Positions 13,682 through 25,696 of a DNA stretch of 64,000 nt are shown here, piece after piece; position 1 is the first letter of the stretch; the number at the start of each line of letters is the position of its first letter. Made by a program: the position numbers and the translations under genes. The notes under the pieces were generated by a model. It was not told the origin of the DNA, did not search any database, and saw only the letters and a list, made by a program, of their open reading frames with translations. This DNA is from Phylloscopus collybita (Eukaryota; Chordata; Aves; Passeriformes; Phylloscopidae), in assembly GCA_027886175.1 (NCBI GenBank), contig JAJNNQ010000006.1, forward strand, positions 682,001-746,000. The letters are read 5' to 3'.

Positions 13682-15397
13682 AAAACATCCCAGGCTCAAG
13701 AATTAGCAGGCGACTGCACAATATCCTCTTTTGGAAAACATTTCAGGATTGTGCCTGAGTACCAACTGATTGTTGCAGTGCTTCAGTATCTTGTATTAAT
13801 GTCTGAGGCATTTAGAGAATGAAAGAGTCTTCCATAAAATGCAATGCTGTGATTAATTTCTAAAGCTGGCATCTTTTCCATCCCCAGAGCCTCTCAGGAG
13901 CACAGGAGATACCTCCACTGCTTTTCCCCCATGGTGTAGCTGGTCCTATGGCACTCTAGGACTTAAGCTCCCACTGGAATTTTGCCACAACTTCAGGAAT
14001 TTAATCAACTGCAGATCACAGGAAAACCCAGTTTGATAAGCATTGGTATCCTACAGACAGATATTCCTTCAAAAAAGAAGCAGAAACAGAGGATGGATGG
14101 TTTGTCATCTACGAATTTCCTTGAACTTGGTGCTATTTGGAGGGACACGTGTGCACCCTGCCACCTTTCAGACCATTGCTTCAGGGCCTTCCTGTAGCTT
14201 CATAAATTTCAGAAATGTTTTGATAAGCCAGGAAATCAATACCTTAGAAACAAAAATTGTCACCTGATGATGCTAATCTTTGATTCTGCATCAGGTAACT
14301 TTCAGTACTCAATTATATGGAATTTTTGGAGCTCCTTTGCAGCAGGGAACTGTTGGACAATACCTGTCTACTGATCTGTTACAAACTCCAAATATCATCA
14401 GCAGTATGTGAACCAAGTGGCTTAAAAATAGAAGACGTGGTATGGTGCTGGCATTCTACATATTGTGAAAATTTGAGCCTGTCAGGCTGGTACTTGCCAA
14501 AGCAGTTTTACACAACCCAGAACACTGGCAGTACTCAACACGACTACAGCATTTGGAATGGTGGCTATCAACAGATTAATGAGCTTCAGTGAGCTCTGCA
14601 ACAGAGAAAATGCTGACACTGATGAAGAAATGAGCTTTTTTATTTACATCAGTAACACCAGTTCAGTCATGGTAGTTAAAACTGAACTCTCTGATTTTCA
14701 CCCATTATAGCGTGACTTTCATATTACTGACGGAAAAGAGGATGAAAAAGAATGTGCTAGCCTGGGAAGAGGAAGGATGTTCCTATATACTAAACAAGTT
14801 CCTCACTGAAATCTGGAAAGCACCTTAGCAGCAGAGACTGTAATTATTGTTGCCCTGGCAAACAGTAAGGTTAAACCTCCAGCATTGTATGACACCAAGG
14901 ACTCTGGTTTCAAGAGACCAGTGACATTAAGGTTTACTAGAATTACAAATATCCTGAACTTCTGATGCTGAGTACTGGTACTGAGTGAAGCTTTTTTCCA
15001 GCCTGAAGAAGCTGGCTACAACTGAAGCCTGAACATACTCCAAGGTGACTATTTTTAGCCTCACTGCTTTTAGCAGAGAGAAAGGAAATGGATGCTATTT
15101 TGCTAATTACCATAAAGGCAAACTAGATATGTTCTTAAATGCAATGCCTCTGTTTCATGAACTTCATGTCAAAAAAAACCCAGGACAATGAGAACTCTCC
15201 AATTACAACTACTGATTTCCTTCCCCAAGGTATAAGGAAAAATTCATGGAGTATTTGCCATAAACTCTTCTTAAATATTCATCCCAAAGCATTCTCTTCT
15301 TTCTGAAAATGACCTTCATGCTGGGCTTCTATCAACAACATACCACTATGCTCTCTATTCAGAAGCTATTTCAGTTCCAGAAAAATGCAGAGGAATC

Positions 15398-15509
15398 TGG
15401 ACACAATCTTGGGCAACCAGCTCTAAGTGGCCCTGACTGAGCAGAGGTGTTTGGAGCAGATGACTTCTGGACGTCCCTTCCCACCTCAACCATTCTGTGA
15501 TTCTGTGAC
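15398..15509 (+). mobile_element. CR1 LINE, 3' end fragment
   Basis: CTTGGGCAACCAGCTCTAAG, GTGGCCCTGACTGAGCAGAG and the terminal CCATTCTGTGATTCTGTGA mark the last ~110 bp of a CR1 copy with two of its 8-bp tail repeats. It ends about 15 bp before the left copy of the local duplication. Confidence 0.85.
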
Positions 15510-15524
15510 TCTCACCTGGAAATG

Positions 15525-15813
15525 ATGATATTTAAAAACAGAAAGAAGGCAAAATTCATGCCATGCTGTAGTGAAGCCATTTTAAGATAAAACAAAAGGA
15601 GAATAGTAAGTCAGCCAGCAAAGCCTGCTTTTTTTATCCTCTGTCTCCAGGCTGTTATAAAAAAAAAGGAAACTGAGATCCAGTGATCAGATCAATGGTC
15701 TCTCCCAAAATTTAAGGAAGTATCAGTTTCCATAACCAATATAATTCATATGCTAGAAAGTGTATTAAAAAAAGTAGAAAGGAATGTCTTATGCCTTCTT
15801 TCCCCCCCCCACC
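15525..15813 (+). repeat. local direct duplication, copy A
   Basis: This block recurs in the same orientation at 18091-18383, about 2.57 kb away. Shared stretches include AAGTCAGCCAGCAAAGCCTG, GAAACTGAGATCCAGTGATC and CCATAACCAATATAATTCAT. By eye the copies agree at roughly nine positions in ten, with small indels. Copy A ends in a C-run (position 15802 onward), whereas copy B has T-run then C-run. I do not recognise it as a known repeat family; it may be an unclassified repeat or a small segmental duplication. Confidence 0.85.
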
Positions 15814-17253
15814 AACCCATTCAGATTAGCCCATGTACACTTGGCTACTAGAAGCTGAAGACAACAATGGGGTAAAAAGAACATACCAACCTTCTGCATC
15901 CAGCTGCAGATTTAAGAGAAACACAATAAAATACCTGCTGCATTGCTAACAGTACACTATGCCTTATTTATTAGGATCATTATAGTGGCTGGAAGCAGTG
16001 ACCAAAATTGTAACCTTTTTCATATCACTGAACAAAAAAGCGTGGTAATATAAAAGACCTATTAAAATCCAGTCTCAGAACACCACTTGTGAGAACAACA
16101 AAAAACGACAGAAAAAATGGAAAGGACAAGGGACAGTGAAAAGAGTCTAAGATCACAAAACATATATAGCAAACAAACAAAAGCAACACTCCTGACCTCT
16201 GCAATAGGGAATAACCACTTCTCTGTGCTGCTGAGCTCATCTCACTTAAATCTTGTTTTTCTTACCTGCTTCTCTCTACTACTCTGTTAAAAAAATGTGA
16301 AAAAAGGATCAAAAATGGACACAGATACTGGAAGTACTAGTGTGTCTGTTACTTTGCAGTCCGATCGTTCACAATTAGAGCGTTATTTGCTTGATTTGTT
16401 AAAAACTGGTGGGTGTCCAGGAACACAAGAATAATATAAAATACATATCTTAACAGTACAGCTTAACCTATATGAACATGATTAACATGAATTTTCTGCA
16501 AACTGCACACAACTCTTCAGGAAAAACTGTGATTGGAAATAATCTAGCACATGAAAAAAATTTTTTTTTGTACTTGATGAATAACTCAAAGCATCCCAGG
16601 AATGTGTTTCTGTACTATGTTGAATCTTACTTCAAGCCAGAGAAACTAAACTTCGATACTTGAAAAATCAAGGTCACATTGACTGACATGCATTGACTGA
16701 CTGAGATGCAATCTCAGCCCTGCATAAAAATGGCTTCCCACCTCAAACAAACTGAGCAGCACGTCAGCCTTTGTGGTAAATGCACAGATGTATGCATACA
16801 TATGTATTTTGCAAAGCAATTCATAGCCAACTAAGCATATTTAAAAGAATAGGAAATGGCGTGGTGGTCAAATGACTCATATTCTTCTGCTAGTAGGAAG
16901 TATTTGTGGGGGTGGGGGGGGAAATGAAAAAACCCCAAACAACCCTGACCAAAAAAAAAACCCAAACCCCTGGCATAATGCTCATTTTCAGCAATATACT
17001 GAACTGTCAGTCAGTCAATACTGTCTCAGTACTTTAGACAAGGTGAGCAACTCATCTGCACTAATTTAATTTCACTTGCTTGACCTAGAACACCAAGCTT
17101 CAGGACTTCTAGAGGCCTCCATAATACGGTTGTAAAGAAATGTGACTTTTCAAATGTGGAAGTTCATTAATTATTCTAAAATGTTTTACAACCCATTACT
17201 CCTAAAAGTCTATTATGCACGTTTCTTCTAGCAGCTTTTTCTAAGGACTTTCA

Positions 17254-17297
17254 TTATATTCTCTTATAAATTATATTCTCTTATAAATTCTTATAAG
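17254..17297 (+). repeat. 17-bp tandem pair overlapping a small palindrome
   Basis: TTATATTCTCTTATAAA is present twice in tandem (17254-17287). The end of the second copy pairs with what follows as CTTATAA-ATTC-TTATAAG. Confidence 0.9.
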
Positions 17298-17902
17298 AAA
17301 AAGCAAGAAGATACACAAAATTCTTGCAGCCTTACAGCTGTTATACTGGCAATCACTATTTTCACAAATGACACTTCAAGATGTATTTTTAAATTACTTA
17401 AGAGAGCTATAGGGACTACCAGCCTTGTTGCAGTGTTAAATGTTGGCTCTTCTAGACTTTTGGTAATCCTAGGACTCCTTTTTTATCTTCACTTGGTGTA
17501 CAGTTTGCGAGACCTCAGTAATTCAGATTAGGTCAAACCAGAGCATTCCAAAAGCCATTGTGAAAGGTAACCAGCATTTCAGCATCACTTTGGGAATGAA
17601 ACAAGGGATCTGAATTAATCCTTTTTTGCCTGCCATTCTCCACTATTGCAGAAGTGCTAACAAACACTTCACACAATTCATCAACTGCTTGAGCTGCATT
17701 TCACATGTGCCTTCAAAACCTCCTCTGAGAACTGCAAGTCTGGTGCCCAGTCAGCCCAGTGCAGAGAACCTGAGAAGTCCAGGAGCTACTCGACAATGTC
17801 AGCCTGAATTGGAGCTTTGCAGAAGTTGCTCTCAAAGATTTTTGTTCTTCTTAACTTTGCCTTAAAATGAAAAGCATAAGATGTGTTCCAAATACTTTTC
17901 AC

Positions 17903-17922
17903 TTTTTTTTTTTTTTTTTTTT
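17903..17922 (+). repeat. poly(T) run followed by a purine-rich tract
   Basis: About 20 T residues are followed, 10 bp later, by a purine-rich stretch of some 65 bases (17931-17995). The run is a likely assembly and replication slippage site. The overlapping open frames are artefacts. Confidence 0.85.
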
Positions 17923-18090
17923 CTGTGAGGAAATGGAGAAGAGGAAATGGGAAAGGGGGACTGAGAAACAGCTGGGGAAGAAGAAAGTTTGCTATGATCA
18001 GAGGGATGAAGAGAATGGACATGAGGACCAGTGCAAGGATGGAAACAGGTAATGTGGCAGAAAGAATCTGAGATGGCTACAGCTGGCACA

Positions 18091-18383
18091 ATGATATTTA
18101 AAATACAGAAAGAATGCAAATTTCATGCCATCCTGTAATGAAGCCATTTTAAGGTAAAACAAGGGAAGAATAGTAAGTCAGCCAGCAAAGCCTGCTTTTT
18201 TTATCCTCTGTCTCCAGGCTTTTACAAAAAGGAAACTGAGATCCAGTGATCAGATCAATGGTTTCTCCCAAAATTTAAGGAAGTACCAGTTTCCATAACC
18301 AATATAATTCATATGCTAGAAACTATATTAAAAAAATAATCAAAGGAATGTTTTATACTTCTTTTTTTTTCCCCTGCACAACC
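18091..18383 (+). repeat. local direct duplication, copy B
   Basis: Copy B matches 15525-15813. It has lost part of the A-run in the middle (ACAAAAAGG against ATAAAAAAAAAGG) and carries an expanded T-run at its right end. The sequence on either side does not match the flanks of copy A, so the duplicated unit is about 270-290 bp. Confidence 0.85.
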
Positions 18384-20052
18384 CCAGCCCTCTATTTCCC
18401 CTCTCTTGTGAAGAGTAAACATCCCTTAGGAGTAACAAAATCTTCTTCTCATCTCCTCTCAAGTCATCTGGAGCCTGAACAGATCCTGAATGTCTGGGGA
18501 ACTCCTCTCCTCCTGTGCCCCAAGTTTTCCAGTGCAGACAAGCTGCTTGGAGATCTCTCTTTGGGGGGGTCATTAATCCAAGGTGGTTAAACACTGGGAT
18601 CACAAAGTTAAAATCTCTCAAGCTTCAGAAAGACAAAATTAAGGCACAGATAATGCATGTTCATGGTGGAAAGTTGACTACAGTAAGAAAATATTCTATT
18701 TCTTGTGTGACTGGCTAGGAAGGATGTGGAGCCTGCCTAAGGCAGCCTGACAAAACAAAAGGCAACCTACCTGGATGACACAGATGGGGGCACAAGCCTG
18801 GTGCAAATACAGAGTGTGCTGCACAGAGAGCCATGTGTGTGACCCCACCCGTGACACACACACTGCTACCACAGTTCACATGTGCCCCCACTGTCTGACA
18901 GGCGCCATGGGGCAAGAAGGGAACTGTTATAGAGTAGTGAATGCACAGTACTTTCTGTGACACTGCACAGCAAAGCTCTCGGCACTTAGGAATGGTCTGC
19001 CTACTTTTTTTCCCCACACAGTCCAAATATTTTTAAATGGGATCATGAGATCCATTCCCACAAGACAGAAACCATGACAGGTGCTTGGAAACCACATATT
19101 ATTTTCCAGCTAGCCTCAATATCTGCAAATGTAAAACCAATCATTAAGGTGCTATGAAGAAGAAATACACTGCTAATAAAAATTTTGTAGGAAGTTCAAT
19201 AGCACAAAGCTTTATTAGTGCAGGATAGTGGGAGTTTCATGGTATTTGTCCCTCTTCTAGAATGTGAAGTCCAGGAAAACTGAAAAATTTTAAATAAATC
19301 TGCCAACAACAAAACTTGCAAGATGAAATACCAAGTAAAGGTCATACAACCTCTGTTATACCTCAGTTAGGGAGTAGTTATCCCTAGACATACATCTGTA
19401 CCTTCTATTCAACATGTTGCAAACATCAGCCAATATCCATCCTTTCTGTAACCAAATCAAAAGCTGGGGAAAAACCCTCCCAACTACTACACTTGTTAAC
19501 ACTTTCACTCACACATGCCACCAGTTTCTGTAGTTTCATCATCCATCCTTAAACCCATGTCACACTTAGCTCCCTCTTAACTGGCAAGCCCATCACAAGA
19601 CCATTGCTTCATCCTCACACTGAAACCCCACAGAGCAGCAAGGAAACCAGTGCCACGCCAAGCATCCATCAGCTGATCTCCTTGACCCAGACAGCAAAAT
19701 AGACAGGATCCGTATTTAATACCAGGAAGTATGTAATCCTTTTTGGTGACTGCCAGCTCTCAGAAAAAAAGTGATTACAGATTTTGAGAGTGTGCAGCTT
19801 CGTTTTCTAGATCTTAAACATTTGAAGCAACTGCATTTATCTTTTAATTTTATTTCCTTCCCAACTCAACTTAGTATTATAGCACTCAAAGCCTACACAA
19901 CAGACTTGCTGTTTTATCAGTATTATAAATTCCACTTTGAAGAGTCTCTCTCATATCAAGCACAACAGTAAATAGAAAAATGAACAAAATGGTTTAATAT
20001 AACTGGTTTTGCACTGATTGACATTTGGGTGAGGAGAGAAGCCGCCCACAGA

Positions 20053-20077
20053 AATGATTTTTCTAAGAAAAATCATT
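20053..20077. repeat. 25-bp near-perfect palindrome
   Basis: Arms AATGATTTTTCT and AGAAAAATCATT are exact reverse complements of 12 bases separated by a single A. It lies in GTF2F2 intron 5, about 1.9 kb from exon 5. Confidence 0.9.
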
Positions 20078-22001
20078 AACAGCTTCCTTTGTGCCTGACA
20101 GGGCCAATCAGTGGCTAGTTTTGAATACTGACATCTTGTTAAACCACTAGAAAGTTGAATACGCCTCTGTGAACACACGTTAAAAATCGAGGAATGCTCT
20201 ATAATGTATGTGTTTTATCTTTAATGCTGTCACCTTTTTTATGCATAGACTGTAGCATGTTGAGGGTGGGAGAGCATAAAGAGAGTGACAAGTTAGATCC
20301 TACTACTCAAATACCAGATACAGTATTTGGATATAAACTAACTCCTTCTGAGGCTGTGACTGCTAGATGTGCTAAATCTCTTGCTGATTCTCAACAGATC
20401 AGACTATTTTTTTTAACTTCTTGGTAGAAGGCAAAAAATCTTTAACAACATGTAAAGTTAGAAAGAGGAATACACAGCCTGACAATTTTTTCAGAGGAAG
20501 GAAAAAACAATGGTACCATTGTTTTCACCTGTCAGTGTTTTCAGAGAAAAAATCTGCTTTTGTGTTTGTACTTCTGTTGCTCCTATAGGAGTAGAACATG
20601 ACAAAATTGGAAGACCAGGACGGCTGCATCCATGCATGTGTGACAGAAAGTACAATGCTGAAAAATTCAAAGTTTGGGTAATACCTAATTAAAGTGATCA
20701 GTTCTGTTTTGGCCTCCTTCTGTGGCCTTACCAGAAGAAGCTTATCCAACCAACTATGCAAAAAAGCACTTGGATCAGGAAACTTGTGATTAGAACAATT
20801 ATGAAGCAAATACACCTTACATTTTATATTCATGTATATTCAAAATTTCCAGATTGAAATGAGTCCTCTTCTATAACATTACATTTACCTCATACTCCAT
20901 TTCCTACTGACAACAAAAACAATGACAGCAATCACAGAACTCCATCTGAAATGAAGTAGTTCACTATACAGGAACAAACTTATGGTACTAATTTGCCAAC
21001 AGCTAGAACATAAAATGTCAAAGCTGAATGAAGTCAGTAAGGAAATACTGGAGCAATTTAGATGACAGAGAAGGTTAATAAAATACAAGATACTGAAAAT
21101 GCATATGATACATAGAAATCAGATCAGGCATTGGAGAAAAACATCACTTTGCATTTTCTGTGCTTCTTTTGACAATTCTAAGACCAGTCACAGATGATTC
21201 TCTTCCCGAAATTTCCTGCTTTGAATTTCTCTATTTACAACAAACTCACAGTATATAAAAAAGGGTGATTTAATGAAAACCCACATGCTTAAAATATATA
21301 AAGATGCACTTAATATAAGGCAAAATTTAATCCCAAATCTGATTATTAGAGAGTATCGTCAAGTTAATTACCCGTAAGATATATGAATCACATGGTAAAT
21401 TCTAGTATTTGCTTAAATTTTCAGAAGTCACTAAATGATCCTGTTAAATGTGTATGTTGTGGTTTCCATGCTACTTCTGGTATTTTCAGTCACTACCTTT
21501 TCTAAGAAGCATGCCAGTTTAAGTCCAGCACTACTCCAGAAATGCTTTCCGATTTTGGACATTTTAAATGTCTTCTCAGAGATCCTTTTTGTCTAGCATG
21601 GCACAGTGCAAAATGGAATTAAACTTGGGTGATCCAAGAAATGTGTCCCAAACAAACCAATGTAATCCCTTAAGTCCTCAGGAAATTCAGCTTCAAACAC
21701 ATTTCAATACAGTCATATATTCAGATATGAAAAGGTGCATGTGCTCTAGTAAGAGATCTGCATATGATGGGATGCAGAAGTCTGCATCATCCCACCAGAC
21801 AAAACCAGGGGGAGATACAACTCCCACAGCAGCCTTCACTCCCTCCCTACAGTAAATCCACCCCAAAAACAAGCTCAGTTCTGATTCTGTGTAAATCTGG
21901 TGTAAGGCAACGACAGTATTGAAATCACCCTTCCCTAGTAAGGCAATAATAAAAGCGTCAAAGTCAGATATCACGTATCACTTGTCATGAAGGACTCCTA
22001 C

Positions 22002-22083
22002 CTTTTCAGCTTCATATAATTTTCACTAGCTGCAGGTCTGCATTCAGCACGTTGCACCACTATTCCTTCCAAGGCAAGTTTAT
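22002..22083 (-). CDS. GTF2F2: GTF2F2 exon 5
   Basis: The 82-nt exon completes the Asp codon begun in exon 4, then encodes KLALEGIVVQRAECRPAASE followed by NYMKLK and two bases of an Arg/Lys codon. Human TFIIF beta has KLSLEGIVVQRAECRPAASENYMRLKR at this point. The acceptor ends cattcctag at 22084 and the donor is gtagga just below 22002. It enters in phase 1 and leaves in phase 2. It is separated from exon 4 by a 28.6-kb intron that contains KCTD4. The following exons (LQIEESSKPVRLS... onward) were searched for by eye on the minus strand down to position 1 and not found, so intron 5 is probably longer than 22 kb. Confidence 0.96.
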
Positions 22084-25000
22084 CTAGGAATGAAAAGAAA
22101 ACAAAGTAAAACTGGACATTAAAATAAGATCCACTAAGATGATCAACATTTGAATTATTTTTCACTAATTAAGAATTTACCAAATATAACATAATTCAAA
22201 GTTCTCAAATCAAGTTCTAAAATCTCTGCTATTTAGACACCAAAGAAATAAGCAGGAAAAACATGTTTGGTAAGCTGGTATACCCTAGACTTCCTTGTTT
22301 TGCCTTCAGATGTTTTACGTATTAAGACAATCACAGAGTTCAAATTTTAAATAAGAGATTACAACTCCTTTCTCTAGATGTTGCACTCAGATGATTATCT
22401 AGGAACTGTTTTCTGTAAATGGGCAATTAATACAATCAATGACTATGAAAAAAATAATCTACAAAGAGAACCTGATAAACAAAGTACCCAAAATTAGTGG
22501 AAGATAAAAACAAAACTATTCTTATTTTCAGGAAAAGAGTACCACATTATCCTCTTGTTACAATTTTTTTAAAGTACACTAAAGGAACATAATGCAAAGA
22601 AGTAATAATATAGCATATGGTAACAGTCAGGGAAAAGAAGTAAAAGCTTTCTTTTCTAATCTAAGACACCACATACACCTCTTTAGGAAATACTCCTTTC
22701 TGTACATTCACCTCTTTGACAGTCACTTTGCTACCCTGTGTGACCACCTTTTGCCTAAAGCAATGATGACTAACAGAGCAACAAAGTACCAGGCTACACC
22801 ATAAAGGTAGGTAAACCCCAAAATTGAAAGCAACTTAATGCAGACATGAAGAGAGAAGTGATGGTGGGCAAACTGCTTCACTTCTATGATGATGTTCTAG
22901 TGCATAACGTGTGGATGTAGAAGGAGTGCAAGTCAATTTATCCATCTGTTTAGGGCATAGCCAGTGCAATATGTGTTAAACAAACACCTCTGGAACAGCC
23001 TTGCATTACAAGAAAGGATGAATTTTAAAGGCTTGATTAGCTCTCAGTATCAAGATGTCCTTCCAAGAGCACTACACTGTCATTGACACCTTCTGCTGGC
23101 AATGTCACCGAAGATGACAGAAATGCTTAAAATACTGATGCCCAAGTAATTCAAGGCACTCTGAGACACCCCTGGGTTTTCTATCACCTTATAGACTGAA
23201 ATATTACTATATCTGCACATCTAAGTCTGCTATCCGTGAATAATGCCAGAAGCAATTACTTAGACATCATGTATTTGAAATTATTTAATCCAAAATTTCT
23301 TGCATTGATTCTAACAAAATCTTTGAAAGCAGTAAGAATGCCATATTTTTTCAGATAGGTTTGAATGAAACAGAGAAAATTCATTATAAAACACTTGTGA
23401 TTTTGTGGATTCCCAGATTAATGGTCAAAGCAGACAACTTGGCAAATTTGCCTGACTTCATATGTATCACAGACAGAAAAAAATTTATGGTCTCTCCTCT
23501 TTACAGAACCTGGTAACTTATTTGTGGCTAAAGTGGTACTAGTATTGCTGCTTAATTTCTAATAAGAATTTGGCTTCAGCTTCTAACAGTTGGTTCTTCT
23601 TATGACTTTCTATACTATGGTAAAGAGCCTTTCAGTACCTGGTGTTTTCTTCCTTTAAAAGTACTTATAAATTGCATTCAAGTTGATTCTCAATTATCTT
23701 TTCAATGAACCAATTTAAGCTCTTGCATTATCTCATCACGAGACATTTTTGCCATACTTTAATCAATCTGTGCTTTCTTATTTGCATCTTGTTCAATCTC
23801 AAAATGACATTTTTGACTTTTACGGTCAAATTCAGACAAAATGTTCCAATTACTTCATGTACAAGGCTGTGCATGGTCTCCCAAACAGCTAAGCTTGTCT
23901 GCTCTCTAAGAACATCCAGTCCAAAAACCAAGGCTCATGTCCCACTGGACCACTCTCAGGGATTTTAACACAACCTTAGAGTCTTGCAGAATTCACAAAG
24001 ATACACACAAACCTTTGGATGCAAGACTGTAGTGAGGGAACACAGTTTTTATTCCCTTTGCAGCCTAATTAGATCTCTTTCACCAAAGTCAAATTCAGAG
24101 ACTTGGGTCTGTCTTCAACTGTTGCAGAACCAGAGATGCAATGAAAGCATATCCAAAATGCTACACATCTGCCTTGATGTTTCCATAGTCACATCAGCCT
24201 AGAAGGTAACTGATGAATAAGGCATGAAAGTGCCTAGGAAAAAACCCTACCCAAAGTAGATAGTACAAAATAAATAAATAGGTCTGAAAGACTAGCTATG
24301 ATCAGTGATGAAAAGGGAAAATAAGACATTTTCCCAAGAGTCTCTCACTCTCAGTTGCCCAACATGTGATGGCAGGTACAACGTACCCTCTTAGCACAGC
24401 TCCAGACAGGCTCTTCCACAGAATCCATAGGTTCATCATTAGCTGCCAAATGCATGCTCACCCTGACCTCCCTGCCTGAACGCCCTGGTGCCAATTCATA
24501 AAGCAATTTCAACTATTGTCTCAGTGAGATGATAGATAGGCTGGGGAGACACAGATTCCAGCTTGGAATCCTGCCAAATCATTACCAAAAAACAGAATAT
24601 AGTAGAAACATTTAAGCCAATGTTAATAAACAGGCAGGAGAGAAATTTACTGGAATTGTGCAGTAGATGGTCTGATACGGGTTGATTGTTGAAGTTTTTA
24701 GAGAGAGAGAGATGGACTGGCTTGGAGATTTTAGTGTATTAATCTTCCAGTCTGACTGCACTCAGACTACACTTTGATTTCCAGCCACTGTCTTGTTGGA
24801 CCATTGACTGCTAAGCTGAAGAGCCTGCAAGGAAAGCATTTCTGCCCATCCAAGCAATTAAGTAGTCTCCACGTTTATCAAGCCTAATAAAAATAAATCC
24901 TGTTCTCTTGACCCTTCTAGTATGCCAATTCTTCAGCTTCTTAATCGCTCTTATTGACCTGAGAAAGTCTAGTGCATGTATGTCTCTCCCGAAATATTGT

Positions 25001-25221
25001 CTCTCACAGCCAAACTTGATAGCATCTGGCTCAGGTTCTGGAGCTTACCAACTCCTCCACCTTGTGAGCAGTGCCAAGGAATAAAGGAGAAGAAGACCAC
25101 ACTCAGGATGCATGGTTCCTGGGCAGGAGGAAAATGGAGATGAAAGTTCAGTAAGGACAGGCTGTAGACACATGTGCCTCCAGCTCCTCAGCTGTTAGAA
25201 GATGGGCTGTTGCTTCCCAGC

Positions 25222-25696
25222 TGTCATGGTTTAACCCCAGCCAGCAAGCAAGCCCCACATAGCCATTCACTGCAGGATCAGGGAGAGAATCAGAAGGGTA
25301 AAGCTGGAAATCTCATGGGCTAAGATAAAGACAGGGCCATATCATATATAACAGTTACTTGGGAAGACAAACGCCTCACTCAAAATGTCCTCCCTTTTCC
25401 TCCTTCTTCCCCCACTTAATATACTATGCATGATGTCACATGGCCTGGAACACTTGGTCAGTTTGGGTCACCTGTCCTGGCTGTGTCTCCTTCTAACCTC
25501 CCATGCACCACCCCTAACTTCCTCACCAGTGTGTCAGTACAAAAAGCAGAAAAGGTCTTGGCTCTGTGTAATCCCTGCTCAGCAATAACAAAAACATCTC
25601 TGTATTATCAACCCTGTGCTCAGCACAAATCCAAAACACAGCCCCATACCAGGCACTGTGAAGAAAGTTAACTCTACCCCAGCCAAAATCAGCACA
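25222..25696 (-). mobile_element. complete solo LTR, ERVL-type, with 5-bp target duplication
   Basis: The element begins TGTCATGGTTTAACCCCAGC and ends AATCAGCACA on the plus strand. It is flanked on both sides by the identical 5-mer CCAGC (25217-25221 and 25697-25701). Terminal TG/CA and a 5-bp target duplication are the signature of retroviral integration, and 5 bp is usual for ERVL-like elements. Read on the minus strand it has the order of the LTR family near 395-901: GACACAGCCAGGACAGGTGA, a TATA-like CATAGTATATTAAG, then GGGGTTAAACCATGACA at its 3' end. No gag, pol or env sequence remains, so it is a solo LTR left by recombination. At 475 bp it is somewhat shorter than the family consensus as I remember it. 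Confidence 0.9.

Larger units (their letters stand above)
1..22001 (-). other. GTF2F2: GTF2F2 intron 5 (partial)
   Basis: AT-rich noncoding sequence lies downstream of GTF2F2 exon 5 and runs off the left edge. It holds a truncated ERVL-type LTR (about 395-901), a degenerate repeat region (about 1987-2570), CR1 scraps at 1181-1266, 12215-12395 and 15398-15509, a purine pentamer array at 11481-11539, and a duplicated ~270-bp block at 15525 and 18091. No frame here resembles a known protein. The 143-codon plus-strand frame at 3469-3900 has no domain I recognise and is probably chance. Confidence 0.8.

Noticed and set aside
1..22001. Remaining GTF2F2 exons (LQIEESSKPVRLS onward) left of exon 5
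   Set aside because: I scanned the minus strand by eye for these codons and found no match. A spliced alignment could still reveal a short exon I missed.
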